In this document: piece by piece, positions 29,425 through 40,094 of the stretch | Layout of the letters: every line of letters starts with the position of its first letter | Position numbering within the stretch: the first letter of the stretch is position 1 | NCBI RefSeq assembly: GCF_020682705.1 | Contig: NZ_JAGTTN010000002.1 | Coordinates: forward strand, 372,001-436,000 | Direction of reading: 5' to 3' | Length of the DNA stretch: 64,000 nt | Source: Microbacterium allomyrinae | GTDB lineage: Bacteria > Actinomycetota > Actinomycetes > Actinomycetales > Microbacteriaceae | Position numbers and translations under genes: made by a program | The notes under the pieces: generated by a model | Seen by the model: the letters and a program-made list of their open reading frames with translations, nothing else | Told to the model about the DNA's origin: nothing | Database searches by the model: none

Positions 29425-30116
29425 TCAGATGGCGCGAACGATCCCGAGCGGGGTGGATTGGTGTCCCTGCCCGAGAGGGTTGTCCTTGAGGATCGCGACC
29501 AGGCGCTTCTCCCCCGCGCTGTCGAGCGTCGATCCGAGAATGTTGCCGCCGAGGTCGTTGATGTCGACCACCGCGACCTCCGGCACGCCGCCGAGCAGTG
29601 TCTTCAGGTGCTTCGCGACCTCGCGCGGACGGTCCGGCCCGAGAACCACGGCCTTGTTGTACGGCGGGATGGTCCCACTCGTCGGCCCGTCGATGGCTCG
29701 TGCCTTGTCGCCCGCGATGCGATAGAAGTCGCCCTTGCGACCGAACGCCTTGGTCACCGCTGCCACCGCGGACGCGAGCAGGATGCGCGGCGTGCCGCAC
29801 TCCCGCAGCGCCATCTCCATCGTCTCGGGCATGCCGAGACCGATTCCGTAGGGTGTCCGCGTCACGTACTTCGACAGGAACAGCGCGAGCTTTCGCGGCG
29901 TGATGTCCTCGACGAGGTAGGACCGACCCTGGGTGATCGCGACGATCTTCTCGGTGACGAACAGCAGGTCGCCCTCACGCACGAGATCTGCGGCGTACTC
30001 CCGCACGAAGGCATCGAGATCGTCGCCCGGCATCACGACCCGCGTGCGGATCGGGATGCGGGCGAACGAGGAGCCTTCGATCTGAACAGTGAGCGCCTTG
30101 CCGGCGTTCGCTTCGC

Positions 30117-30120
<4 letters not shown>
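29425..30120 (-). CDS. CofE-like gamma-glutamyl ligase family protein
   Basis: A 231-residue protein resembling coenzyme F420-0:gamma-glutamyl ligase. It has [19 protein letters not shown], which matches the conserved N-terminal block, [20 protein letters not shown] in place of the usual NAGID-SN motif, and a metal-type [14 protein letters not shown]. The departures from the F420 motifs suggest a different acceptor. The GTG start overlaps the sigma factor stop as GTGA, so it is translated from the sigA message. Role unknown; glutamyl ligation is inferred from fold only. Confidence 0.72.
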
Positions 30121-31487
<1,367 letters not shown>

Positions 31488-31530
31488 GTTTCGCCTTTCA
31501 CCGGTCGGCATGCGCCCATGCCTCCGGTCG

Positions 31531-31559
31531 ATTACGGACACTAGTAAGACCCTTGTCAA
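31531..31559 (-). promoter_or_regulatory. Vegetative promoter of sigA
   Basis: On the minus strand a perfect TTGACA (31554-31559) is separated by 17 bp from CGTAAT (31531-31536), a 4/6 match to TATAAT. The predicted start of transcription gives a leader of about 35-40 bases before the GTG at 31487. Confidence 0.7.
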
Positions 31560-31714
31560 GTCCCCGCTTCGCTGAAAAGTCTCATGAAGCTGGTTGACAA
31601 TGGGTCAGGGCATCCAGTATCTCATACTTGCCGTGCGTCGCCAGTATCGCCCCACCAGCATGCCCGCACGGACCTCTGAAAGGTTCAACGCGTCGGGTTC
31701 CCGGTGAATTCCGC

Positions 31715-32635
31715 TCAGGAGCCGCGTTTGTCGTCCTCAGCCGGCCGAGTTGCGAGGAACCGCTCCAACTCGGCGGCGAGTTCGTCGGCGCTGGGCAGAT
31801 CACCAGTGTGGATCATCGGCGTCGCGAGCGTGGATCCGGCCATATAGGCGTCGTATCGCTCTTCAAGACCCTGCACCATGCGGGCGAGCTCGTCGCTGCC
31901 CTCGATCTGATCGGTGACCTTCGCCAGGTAGTCGCGGTTCTCGTCGCGCAGTTCGTCTCCCGCGAACACCAGGCCGGTGGCGACGGTGAGGCTGTCCAGC
32001 GCCGCGAGGGCTGCGGCGGGGAACTCGGTGTCGCCGAGATAGTGCGGGATCAGCAGGACGAATCCCGCGATGCGCGCGCCCACCGCGGCGAGCCGGTACT
32101 CCAACAGATGTCCCGCGGTCGCCGGCACCTGGGTGTGGGGCTGCCAGACGGAGTGGGCCTCGGTCAGCTCGGTGCGGGTGCCGCTCACCGTGGTGCCGAT
32201 CGGGCGCGTGTGCGGCACCGGCATGGGGATGGCATGGACCCATGTGACGGTCGACACGCCGTAATGCTCGGTGAACTCGACGACGGACTCGGCGAAGGCA
32301 TCCCATCCGAAGTCGGGCTCGTACCCGGCGAGCAGCAGGAACGGCTGTCCGAGCGCATCGTGAGCGAACGAGAGCTCGAGCCGGGCCGGGCGGTAGTCCG
32401 TCAGATGATCCTTCTCGAACGAGATCGTCGGCCGGCGCGCACGGTAGTCGAGCAGTGAATCGTTCGAGAACACCACGAGGGGTGTCGGCGCCAGATCGTC
32501 GCGGAAGTAGTCGATCACGCGGCTCACGGCGCTGCCCGCATCGGTGAACCCCGTGAGGGCGATGACCAGAGGCAGCCCACGGGGCACCGGCGGCGCGGAT
32601 GCCGAACGCTCGTACAGCGGACCGGGGAAGGGCAT
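31715..32635 (-). CDS. PAC2 family protein
   Basis: A 306-residue PAC2 (proteasome assembly chaperone 2-like) protein. GLPLVIALTGFTDAGSAVSRVIDYF opens the domain as two overlapping conserved blocks, and VPHTRPIGTTVSGTR and HLLEYRLAAVGARIAGFVLL continue it. The function in actinobacteria is unsettled. No membrane segment is seen. TAGCAT lies 6 bp before the ATG, so the message may be leaderless. It diverges from pepA. Confidence 0.83.
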   Translation of the reverse strand: MPFPGPLYERSASAPPVPRGLPLVIALTGFTDAGSAVSRVIDYFRDDLAPTPLVVFSNDSLLDYRARRPTISFEKDHLTDYRPARLELSFAHDALGQPFLLLAGYEPDFGWDAFAESVVEFTEHYGVSTVTWVHAIPMPVPHTRPIGTTVSGTRTELTEAHSVWQPHTQVPATAGHLLEYRLAAVGARIAGFVLLIPHYLGDTEFPAAALAALDSLTVATGLVFAGDELRDENRDYLAKVTDQIEGSDELARMVQGLEERYDAYMAGSTLATPMIHTGDLPSADELAAELERFLATRPAEDDKRGS

Positions 32636-32641
32636 GCCTCC

Positions 32642-32647
32642 ATGCTA
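32642..32647 (-). promoter_or_regulatory. -10 hexamer TAGCAT of the PAC2 gene
   Basis: TAGCAT on the minus strand lies 6 bp from the ATG at 32635. The intervening GGAGGC is too close to act as a Shine-Dalgarno sequence, so leaderless translation is likely. Confidence 0.4.
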
Positions 32648-32706
32648 CGAGCCAGGCGGCAGCGTCGGGTCGCAGTGGTCGTGCTCAGAGCGAACAGTCG
32701 AATCCC

Positions 32707-32712
32707 TAGGAT
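32707..32712 (+). promoter_or_regulatory. -10 hexamer TAGGAT of pepA
   Basis: TAGGAT ends 7 bp before the ATG at 32720, supporting that codon over the in-frame ATG at 32711, which overlaps the hexamer. Confidence 0.45.
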
Positions 32713-32719
32713 GGAGCGC

Positions 32720-34198
32720 ATGTCGTTTCCCGACCTCGAGTACAGCACTGCACCGATCCGAGAGTCCGAAGCAGACGCGCTTCTGTTGGCGCTGCCGCCG
32801 CTCGACGCCGAGGGGTCGCCCGACCTGGACGACTGGCCGGGCCTGCGCGACGCGCTGCTCGCTGTGGGTTTCGCAGGGAGCCCGGGCGGCGTGGTCCGCG
32901 TCTACGCCCCCGAGGTCACCACACGTCCGCTCGCCGTCATCGGCACGGGCGCCCAGCCGGATGCCGCGACCCTGCGCGACGCCATGGGCGCGGCGATCCG
33001 CACCCTCACCGGCTTCGCGACGATCGCTGCGGCCGCGCCGTTCGCCGATCCCGCGCTCTGGTCCGCTGCTGCCGAGGGCGCCGCGCTCGGCGGCTATCGG
33101 TTCGACGGATACAAGACGGATGCGCCCAAGCCTCGTGCGTCGCGCGTCGTCGTGCACGGTTCCGCCGAGCCCGACGTCGATGCGCTGCGGCTGGTGAACG
33201 AGACCGCCGCGGCGGTGGCACTGGTGAAGGATCTGGTCACCACTCCCGCCGAGTGGCTCGGGCCATCCGACTTCGCGGAGCGTGCGAGCGAATCCGTCGC
33301 GAGTCTTCCCGTCACGGTGGAGGTCCTCGACGAGGTCGCCCTCCGCGAGCAGGGATACGGCGGAATCCTGGGTGTCGGACAGGGATCGGAGCGCCCACCC
33401 CGGCTGGTGCGCCTCGACTACGCACCCGAAGGCGCTGCGCGGCACATCGCGCTCGTCGGCAAGGGCATCACGTTCGACACGGGCGGGTTGTCGCTCAAGC
33501 CCGCGTCGTCGATGGTCGGCATGAAGTACGACATGTGCGGCGCCGCCACCGCACTCGCCGTGCTGCGGGCGGTCGGAGCCGTGGGCGCCGCCGTCAGGGT
33601 GACGGCCTGGCTCTGCATCTCCGACAACATGCCGTCGGGCGGCGCGACACGGCCCGGCGACGTCCTGCGCATGCTCGACGGGACGACCGTCGAGGTCCTG
33701 AACACGGATGCCGAGGGGCGACTCGTCCTCGCGGACGGGCTGGTGGCGGCAAGTCGTGAGCGCCCCGACCTGATCGTCGACGTCGCTACGCTGACGGGCG
33801 CCATCACGGTCGCGCTCGGCACGCGCCATGCCGGCGTCATGGGCGACGACGACGCCGTTGCCGCGTATCTCGTCGCTGCGGCAGAGTCGGGCGAGCCGGC
33901 GTGGCAGCTGCCGCTGCCGGCCCACATGGTGGATGAGCTCGACTCCCCCATCGCCGATCTGCAGAACGCGAAGATCGGCGACCCCGCAGGCGGTTCGCTC
34001 TTCGCGGCGCTCTTCCTGCAGCATTTCGTCGGCCGCACCAGCGACGACGCCGACGCCCCCCGCATCCCGTGGGTGCACCTCGACATCGCCGGCGTCGGCA
34101 CGCACAAGGGCGCGCCGTACGGGTTCACTGACAAGGGTGCCACCGGCGCGACGGTGCGCAGCCTCATCCGCCTCGTCCTGACAGAGGAGTCACGATGA
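32720..34198 (+). CDS. pepA: Leucyl aminopeptidase (M17)
   Basis: Di-metal cytosolic aminopeptidase of family M17, 492 residues. The signature NTDAEGRLVLADGL is intact, with metal ligands also in GKGITFDTGGLSLKP and KYDMCGAA. The N-terminal 170 residues form the non-catalytic macro-like domain. The ATG at 32720 is chosen because a -10 hexamer overlaps the earlier ATG. Its stop overlaps the lpdA start as ATGA, so both are co-translated. Confidence 0.93.
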   Translation: MSFPDLEYSTAPIRESEADALLLALPPLDAEGSPDLDDWPGLRDALLAVGFAGSPGGVVRVYAPEVTTRPLAVIGTGAQPDAATLRDAMGAAIRTLTGFATIAAAAPFADPALWSAAAEGAALGGYRFDGYKTDAPKPRASRVVVHGSAEPDVDALRLVNETAAAVALVKDLVTTPAEWLGPSDFAERASESVASLPVTVEVLDEVALREQGYGGILGVGQGSERPPRLVRLDYAPEGAARHIALVGKGITFDTGGLSLKPASSMVGMKYDMCGAATALAVLRAVGAVGAAVRVTAWLCISDNMPSGGATRPGDVLRMLDGTTVEVLNTDAEGRLVLADGLVAASRERPDLIVDVATLTGAITVALGTRHAGVMGDDDAVAAYLVAAAESGEPAWQLPLPAHMVDELDSPIADLQNAKIGDPAGGSLFAALFLQHFVGRTSDDADAPRIPWVHLDIAGVGTHKGAPYGFTDKGATGATVRSLIRLVLTEESR

Positions 34199-35568
34199 CC
34201 GACCACACCTTCGACCTCGTCATCCTCGGCGGAGGCAGCGGCGGCTACGCCGCCGCGCTGCGCGCCGCCGAGCTCGGCAAGTCCGTCGCTCTCGTCGAGA
34301 AGGACAAGGTCGGTGGCACGTGCCTGCATCGCGGCTGCATCCCTACGAAGGCGCTGCTGCACGCGGCGGAAGTGGCCGAGACCGCGCGGGATGCCTCTGC
34401 GATCGGCATCCGCGCTACTTTCGACGGCGTCGACCCCGCCGGCGTGCGCGCGTACCGCGAGGGGATCGTCGCCAAGAAGTTCAAAGGCCTCGAAGGCCTC
34501 GTGAAGGCGCGCGGGATCACCGTGGTCGCCGGCGAGGGCCGGCTGGAGTCCGGTCCGGCGATCCGGGTCGGCGAGGATCTGTACCACGGAACGGATGTGA
34601 TCCTCGCGACGGGCTCCTACAGTCGTACGCTGCCGGGCCTCGAGATCGGCGGTCGCATACTCACGAGCGAGCACGCCCTCGAACTCGATGTGGTCCCCGG
34701 CCGTGTCGTGATCCTGGGCGGCGGCGTCATCGGCGTCGAGTTCGCGAGCGTGTGGCGCTCGTTCGGCGCCGAGGTCACCATCGTCGAAGCCTTCGACCAC
34801 CTCGTCCCGAACGAGGACGTCACTCTGAGCAAGGCCCTCGAGCGCGCCTTCCGCCGTCGGGGCATCCGATACTCGCTCGGCGTCCGATTCCAGAGCGCGA
34901 CCCAGACGGCGGATGCCGTCACCGTGACCCTCGAGGACGGCACGACGATCGACGCCGACTATCTGCTGGTCGCCGTGGGCCGCGGCCCGTCGACCGCCGG
35001 CCTCGGATTCGAGGATGCGGGTGTCACCATCGATCGCGGATTCGTCATCACAGATGAACGACTGCGCACGTCGACGGCGCACGTGTGGGCCGTCGGCGAC
35101 ATCGTCCCCGGTCTTCAGCTCGCCCACCGGGGCTTCCAGCAGGGGATCTTCGTGGCCGAGGAGATCGCCGGTCTGAATCCTGTCGTCGTCCCCGACACGC
35201 AGATCCCCAAGGTGACGTACAGCCACCCCGAGGTCGCGTCTGTCGGACTCACCGAGGCTCAGGCCGTCGACGCCCACGGTGCGGACGGCGTGGTGGCGTA
35301 TGAGTACAACCTCGCGGGCAACGGCAAGAGCGAGATCCTCGGCACGAGCGGGGTCATCAAAGTCGTCCGCGCGAAGGACGGACCTGTGCTGGGCGTGCAC
35401 CTCGTGGGTGATCGCGTCGGCGAACTCATTACCGAGGGCCAGCTCGCCGTCGGGTGGGAGGCGCACCCCGAAGACATCGCTCCGTTCATCCACGCGCACC
35501 CGACGCAGAGCGAAGCACTGGGCGAAGCCTTCCTGGCTCTCGCAGGCAAGCCGCTGCACGCGCTCTGA
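34195..35568 (+). CDS. lpdA: Dihydrolipoyl dehydrogenase (E3)
   Basis: FAD-dependent E3 subunit of 2-oxoacid dehydrogenase complexes, 457 residues. The FAD motif ILGGGSGGYAAALRAAELG and the redox disulfide GGTCLHRGC (Cys43, Cys48) are intact, and the NAD motif VILGGGVIGVEFASV is in the middle. The C-terminal active-site histidine and glutamate lie in HAHPTQSEALGEA. It reoxidises the lipoyl domains of the E2 encoded next, with 62 bp between. Confidence 0.95.
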   Translation: MTDHTFDLVILGGGSGGYAAALRAAELGKSVALVEKDKVGGTCLHRGCIPTKALLHAAEVAETARDASAIGIRATFDGVDPAGVRAYREGIVAKKFKGLEGLVKARGITVVAGEGRLESGPAIRVGEDLYHGTDVILATGSYSRTLPGLEIGGRILTSEHALELDVVPGRVVILGGGVIGVEFASVWRSFGAEVTIVEAFDHLVPNEDVTLSKALERAFRRRGIRYSLGVRFQSATQTADAVTVTLEDGTTIDADYLLVAVGRGPSTAGLGFEDAGVTIDRGFVITDERLRTSTAHVWAVGDIVPGLQLAHRGFQQGIFVAEEIAGLNPVVVPDTQIPKVTYSHPEVASVGLTEAQAVDAHGADGVVAYEYNLAGNGKSEILGTSGVIKVVRAKDGPVLGVHLVGDRVGELITEGQLAVGWEAHPEDIAPFIHAHPTQSEALGEAFLALAGKPLHAL

Positions 35569-35630
35569 CGCTCGGGCTGCGCAAGCATCACTAAGCTAGA
35601 TCCGATATCCATTCCGAAGGAGACATCGTC

Positions 35631-37349
35631 ATGAGCACTTCCGTGGTCCTCCCTGCTCTCGGTGAGAGCGTCACAGAGGGAACGGTCACCCGCTGGCTCA
35701 AGAGCGTCGGCGACACCGTCCAGGTCGACGAGGGCCTGCTCGAGATCTCCACGGACAAGGTCGACACGGAGATCCCGTCGCCCGTCAGCGGTGTGATCGA
35801 AGAGATTCTGGTCGCGGAAGACGAGACTGTCGAGGTCGGCGCCATTCTCGCGAAGATCGGTGACGGCTCCGGTGCTTCGGCAGCACCCGCTCCCGAGACC
35901 GCTGAAGCCTCCCCTGCCGCTGAGGCTCCGGCCGAAGCGGCTGCACCTGAGGCTGCCCCGGCCGCCGAGCCGGCTCCGGCGGCACCCGCCGCAGCTGCAC
36001 CCACCGGTGCAGGCAAGGACGTCGTCCTCCCCGAACTGGGCGAGAGCGTGACCGAGGGCACCGTGACGCGGTGGCTCAAGCAGGTCGGCGACGAAGTGGC
36101 GGTCGACGACGCGCTGCTGGAGATCTCGACCGACAAGGTCGACACCGAGATCCCGTCGCCTTTCGCCGGCGTTCTGCAGGAGATCCTGGTCCAGGAGGAC
36201 GAGACGGTCGCCGTGGGCTCCACGCTCGCGCGTATCGGTGAAGCGGGCGCCGCCCCGGCTCCCGCAGCAGCCCCTGCGGCACCCGCTCCCGCCCCGGCTC
36301 CCGCTCCCGCCCCGGCACCCGCCCCGGCTCCCGCCCCGGCTCCCGCTCCCGCCTCGGCACCCGCTGCCGCCCCGACGCCCGCTCCGGCACCCGCTGCCGC
36401 TGCTCCGGCACCCGCCGCTCCCTCGCCGATCGACGAGATCGACGGCGCGTCTTATGTCACCCCGCTGGTGCGCCGTCTGGCGCAGCAGCAGGGTGTCGAC
36501 CTCGCATCGGTGAAGGGAACCGGAGTGGGAGGACGCATTCGCAAGGAAGACGTCCTGAAGGCCGCCGAGGCCGCATCGGCGCCGGCCGCTGCCGCTGCCG
36601 CGCCCGCTGCGCCGGCACCGCTCGAGGTCTCGCCGCTGCGTGGCACGACCCAGCCGATGTCGCGCCTGCGCAAGGTGCTCGCCGAGCGCGCGGTCGCATC
36701 GATGCAGTCCACCGCTCAGCTCACCAGCGTGGTCGAGGTGGATGTCACCAAGCTCGCATCGTTCCGCGACAAGGTGAAGGGCGACTTCCAGGCCAAGACC
36801 GGCGACAAGCTGTCGTTCCTGCCGTTCTTCGCGCTGGCGGCGGCAGAGGCACTGCAGGCCTACCCCGTCATCAATGCGACCGTCGACGGCACCGACATCG
36901 TCTACCCGGCGAGCGAGAACCTCTCGATCGCCGTCGACACCGAGCGCGGGCTGCTCACGCCGGTGCTCCGGGACGCCGCCGCCAAGAACCTGGCTCAGAT
37001 CGCTCACGAGATCGCGGACCTCGCCGCGCGCACGCGTGACAACAAGCTGAAGCCCGACGAGCTGGCCGGCGGCACGTTCACGTTGACGAACACCGGCTCG
37101 CGTGGCGCGCTGTTCGACACCCCCGTGGTGTTCCTGCCGCAGTCCGCGATCCTCGGAACCGGTGTCGTCGTGAAGCGGCCCGGCGTGGTCTCGGTCGACG
37201 GCAAGGATGCGATCTCGGTCCGCTCGTATGTCTTCCTCGCGCTGTCGTACGACCACCGTGTGATCGACGGCGCCGACGCGGCGCGGTTCCTCGGTGCGGT
37301 CAAGACCCGTCTCGAGGCGGCCGCGTTCGAAGGCCAGCTCGGCATCTGA
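35631..37349 (+). CDS. sucB: 2-oxoglutarate dehydrogenase E2 (dihydrolipoamide acyltransferase)
   Basis: A 572-residue E2 with two lipoyl domains (about 1-76 and 129-204), each with the [10 protein letters not shown] lipoylation motif. A long Ala-Pro linker (205-265), an E3-binding domain ([17 protein letters not shown], about 275-310) and the catalytic domain follow; the catalytic [13 protein letters not shown] lies near residue 541. Actinobacterial E2 of this kind is often annotated as succinyltransferase but may serve pyruvate dehydrogenase also. It follows lpdA. Confidence 0.92.
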   Translation: MSTSVVLPALGESVTEGTVTRWLKSVGDTVQVDEGLLEISTDKVDTEIPSPVSGVIEEILVAEDETVEVGAILAKIGDGSGASAAPAPETAEASPAAEAPAEAAAPEAAPAAEPAPAAPAAAAPTGAGKDVVLPELGESVTEGTVTRWLKQVGDEVAVDDALLEISTDKVDTEIPSPFAGVLQEILVQEDETVAVGSTLARIGEAGAAPAPAAAPAAPAPAPAPAPAPAPAPAPAPAPAPASAPAAAPTPAPAPAAAAPAPAAPSPIDEIDGASYVTPLVRRLAQQQGVDLASVKGTGVGGRIRKEDVLKAAEAASAPAAAAAAPAAPAPLEVSPLRGTTQPMSRLRKVLAERAVASMQSTAQLTSVVEVDVTKLASFRDKVKGDFQAKTGDKLSFLPFFALAAAEALQAYPVINATVDGTDIVYPASENLSIAVDTERGLLTPVLRDAAAKNLAQIAHEIADLAARTRDNKLKPDELAGGTFTLTNTGSRGALFDTPVVFLPQSAILGTGVVVKRPGVVSVDGKDAISVRSYVFLALSYDHRVIDGADAARFLGAVKTRLEAAAFEGQLGI

Positions 37350-37368
37350 GCCCACTCGCAGCACCGAT

Positions 37369-38685
37369 CTATGGCTGCTGCGCGACGTCACGCACGTCGC
37401 GCAGCAGCCATCTTTCGTTCCGGCGGATGATCACGACGAGCTGAGCCGGATGCGACGCCTCGGCCGCGTCCACCCGGGCTACGGCGACGTCTCCGAAATC
37501 GTCCAGGAGTGTGACGGTGCGCTCCCCCGCGGGAAGGTCGATCGCGCCGGTACCGAGCGGCGCAGTGGGATCGGCGAGGGGTCCGGCGAGACATTCCGTG
37601 TCGCCGTTGCAGTCCGCGCGCTCATCAAGGAGCGCTGCCACCACGGCGGCCAGATCCATCGACTGCACGTCCCCGTCGCCTGCCGTTGTCTCGACCGCTG
37701 CGGAATCCGGGTCGGCGTGAGGTGCAGACGGTGAATCCCCGGAATCCGGTGAGTCGTCCGCAGCGGCCTCGACCGGCGCCGTAGGCGTCGCCGGACCGAC
37801 CGTGGCGACGCCTCCCGCGGCCGGCCAGAGCGCCCCTCCCGCGAGCACTGCCGCCGCAACGACGCCGCCCACGAGCCACGGCGCTTTGCGGGAGCTCGTT
37901 CGCACGCGCATCCGCCGCCACAGCGCCGTCGTGGCGATCGACACGGTGTCGGCGAGGTCGGAGTCGACACGCCCGACCAGGCTGCTCCACAGGGACCGCG
38001 GCGGGTCGGTCTCGAAAACGGCGCCATCCCGTCCGGCGGCGCCGACGTCCAGCGCAGTGCGAGGGCTGAGAGTCAACGTGGAGAGCGGCTCCGGTGCCGC
38101 TGCGGCGAACAGCTCTTCTTCGGCGTCCGCGAGGCCCCGCGCCGTCATGCGTTCCCTCGTCACTGCGCCGATGGCGGCGTCCCACGCGCGCTCGACGCGC
38201 GCGGGCACCACGAAGCTGCGCAGCGCACTCGCGGCGGCCTCGAGGGCACGGCGGTCCGAGGCATCCGTTGCAAGCAGTGGTCGCCCGGCGTCGTCGAGCC
38301 ACCACTCCCCTGTCGTCTCGGGAACGTTGATGACATCCGCGCACCCGCGAAGGATGCTCACCCCGACGGTCACGGCTTCGCCTGCGGTCAGCGGTGCACG
38401 GGAGGCGCGCCGACGGAGGAAGTCCTCGACCCGCTCCGTGCAGACCGGGAGCACGACGTCGTGCCCGTCGACGCGCCTCGCGAGATCCAGGGGCGCGAGA
38501 AGGTGGCCTGAGGAGGAGGCATCCCATCCCCGCCATCGAGCACCGAGCACTGCCGCATCGACGAGCACCCGCGCCTCACCGGAGGAGGTGCGGACCAGCG
38601 AGCCGGGCCAGGGGCCGTCTTCGGGTGCGCGGACGGCGCGCACCGTGCGGTACGGCGTGCGCAGGAGACCGTCGTCGTTCGTCAC
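37369..38685 (-). CDS. Single-span membrane protein of unknown function
   Basis: A 438-residue protein that I do not recognise. Residues 1-260 are soluble, with no clear motif. One hydrophobic helix follows at about 268-292 (WLVGGVVAAAVLAGGALWPA), then an acidic, Ser/Pro-rich outer stretch and a small C-terminal domain with two cysteines (ADCNGDTECLAG). The topology is probably N-terminus inside. The GTG start has CAGACT 7 bp upstream. The last codons lie in a perfect hairpin that also ends the sucB message. Confidence 0.65.
   Translation of the reverse strand: MTNDDGLLRTPYRTVRAVRAPEDGPWPGSLVRTSSGEARVLVDAAVLGARWRGWDASSSGHLLAPLDLARRVDGHDVVLPVCTERVEDFLRRRASRAPLTAGEAVTVGVSILRGCADVINVPETTGEWWLDDAGRPLLATDASDRRALEAAASALRSFVVPARVERAWDAAIGAVTRERMTARGLADAEEELFAAAAPEPLSTLTLSPRTALDVGAAGRDGAVFETDPPRSLWSSLVGRVDSDLADTVSIATTALWRRMRVRTSSRKAPWLVGGVVAAAVLAGGALWPAAGGVATVGPATPTAPVEAAADDSPDSGDSPSAPHADPDSAAVETTAGDGDVQSMDLAAVVAALLDERADCNGDTECLAGPLADPTAPLGTGAIDLPAGERTVTLLDDFGDVAVARVDAAEASHPAQLVVIIRRNERWLLRDVRDVAQQP
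37371..37411. terminator. Perfect hairpin shared by sucB and the convergent gene
   Basis: Two 18-base arms (37371-37388 and 37394-37411) with a 5-base loop lie 21 bp after the sucB stop. The right arm is followed by TCTTTCGTT. The whole hairpin is inside the last codons of the opposing gene. Confidence 0.75.
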
Positions 38686-38798
38686 GGGTGCCAGTCTGGA
38701 TCGCCCGGATGCCGTCGTCCGTGGATCCGTTGCAAGCTGTGGGAGAACAGGCTCGGCCGCCGGCTGGGGAGGAGCCGGAGAAGACCGTCCCGGAAAGG

Positions 38799-38804
38799 TA
38801 GGCT
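38799..38804 (+). promoter_or_regulatory. -10 hexamer TAGGCT of the DUF4191 gene
   Basis: TAGGCT ends 6 bp before the ATG at 38811. GGAGG directly abuts the start and is too close to be a normal ribosome binding site. Confidence 0.45.
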
Positions 38805-38810
38805 GGAGGT

Positions 38811-39521
38811 ATGGCCGCCCGCAGTACCGCACCCGAGAAGCGCCCCGGCTTCTTCTCGCAGCTTCGCACCCTCTACACCTTCACGCAGAAGGCGTTCCCC
38901 TGGCTGCCGTACCTTCTGGTCGGCATCCTGATCCTCGGCATAGCTGCCGGCGTAGGCGTCGGATTCGCGCTGCCCCCCGTCGCGATCTGGAGCATCATCC
39001 TGTGGGGCGTCACCGGCCTTATGCTCGGCATCCTCGCCTCGCTCATGACCATGACGCGCCTCTCTACGCGCGCCATGTACCAGCGGATCGACGGGATGCC
39101 GGGGGCCGCCGGGCACGTGCTCTCCACGTCACTCGGCCGCAAGTGGGTAGCCAGCGAGATGCCCGTGGGAATCAACCCCAAGACGCAGGAAGCCGTCTAC
39201 CGCGCCGTCGGTCGTGGCGGCGTCGTGATCATCGGCGAAGGTGCCCGGGGTCGTCTCACACGTCTCGTGAACGACGAGCGCTCCAAGGTCCAGCGCGTCG
39301 CGTCGGGCGTGCCCGTCACTGTCCTTTACGTCGGGCACGGCGACGACGAGGTCACCATCGCGAAGCTGTCGTCGACGATCAAGGGGCTTCCCACGAAGAT
39401 CGATCGCTCGACGATGGCCGCGGTCATCAAGCGCATCGACTCGGTGTCGCAGACGCTCACGTCGCTGCCGATCCCCAAGGGCATCGACCCGACGAAGGCG
39501 CGCGCGCCGCGTCCTCGCTGA
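38811..39521 (+). CDS. DUF4191 membrane protein
   Basis: A 236-residue DUF4191 family protein, actinobacterial and uncharacterised. Two membrane helices (about residues 30-52 and 58-82) are followed by a conserved cytoplasmic domain containing GRKWVASEMPVGINPKTQEA and GRGGVVIIGEG. The gene stands between the hypothetical membrane protein and an RDD protein, upstream of glnA, where this family is often found. Confidence 0.82.
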   Translation: MAARSTAPEKRPGFFSQLRTLYTFTQKAFPWLPYLLVGILILGIAAGVGVGFALPPVAIWSIILWGVTGLMLGILASLMTMTRLSTRAMYQRIDGMPGAAGHVLSTSLGRKWVASEMPVGINPKTQEAVYRAVGRGGVVIIGEGARGRLTRLVNDERSKVQRVASGVPVTVLYVGHGDDEVTIAKLSSTIKGLPTKIDRSTMAAVIKRIDSVSQTLTSLPIPKGIDPTKARAPRPR

Positions 39522-39566
39522 ACGGGCGCGTGTCCGTCTCGCGGCCGACGGGCGCAGCCTGCGTCG

Positions 39567-39959
39567 CTACGACCGGATGAGGACGGTGCCCACGACCTTG
39601 TCGTGCAGCCCGCGCTGATCGGCGTCCCAGATGACGGCGGGGATCACGACGATCAGCAATGCGGTGCGCACGATCGGACGCCAGAGCCCGACCCAGCTTC
39701 CGTCGAGCCGCGCGAGGCGCATACCGAAGAGGCGATGCCCGGGACTCCCTTGCAGCGTCGGCAGGAACGCGATCTGGATCACGGCGAAGATGGCGAGGAT
39801 CGCGAGCGGATCCCAGCCGAAGAACCCCGAGATCAGGTACGCCGCCCCGTAATCGATGAACAGGGCGCCGACGCGCCTGCCGATACGGCCGATCGAGCCT
39901 GCACCCTCGCGGGGCAGACCGAGGCGTTCTCCGGGATACGTCTCTGCGCTCTGGGTCAC
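39567..39959 (-). CDS. RDD family membrane protein
   Basis: A 130-residue RDD domain protein. GRIGRRVGALFIDYGAAYLIS carries the Arg and Asp of the name, HRLFGMRLARLDG the conserved central motif, and GLHDKVVGTVLI the terminal Asp. Three hydrophobic segments are present. Function is unknown. The GTG start has TACGCT 6 bp upstream. It diverges from glnA, with which it shares a 135-bp control region. Confidence 0.83.
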   Translation of the reverse strand: MTQSAETYPGERLGLPREGAGSIGRIGRRVGALFIDYGAAYLISGFFGWDPLAILAIFAVIQIAFLPTLQGSPGHRLFGMRLARLDGSWVGLWRPIVRTALLIVVIPAVIWDADQRGLHDKVVGTVLIRS

Positions 39960-39965
39960 CTCACC

Positions 39966-39971
39966 AGCGTA
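39966..39971 (-). promoter_or_regulatory. -10 hexamer TACGCT of the RDD gene
   Basis: TACGCT on the minus strand ends 6 bp before the GTG at 39959, the same spacing as at other genes here. Confidence 0.35.
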
Positions 39972-39982
39972 TCCAGCGGGCC

Positions 39983-39998
39983 GTAACATGCCGGAAAC
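39983..39998 (+). promoter_or_regulatory. GlnR-type binding box upstream of glnA
   Basis: GTAAC-N6-GAAAC is an exact match to the GlnR half-site pair, 97 bp upstream of the glnA ATG. A second, weaker GTAAC-N6-GAGAA begins at 40030. Control by GlnR is inferred. Confidence 0.65.
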
Positions 39999-40094
39999 AT
40001 AGGTGACACTACCGGGCAATGCCCTACGGGTAACTTGCCAGAGAAGTCCGCGCCTCGCGCGGACGGTCCCGAGTGCCCTACTTCTGGAGTCTTC

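Noticed and set aside
36241..36420. Dense Ala-Pro coding repeat in sucB as a mobile or regulatory repeat
   Set aside because: It is the in-frame flexible linker between lipoyl and E3-binding domains, usual for this protein.
40045..40064. AGTCCGCG in the glnA leader as an extra integrase arm site
   Set aside because: It is part of a local hairpin and lies outside the element; the match is short and expected by chance in GC-rich DNA.
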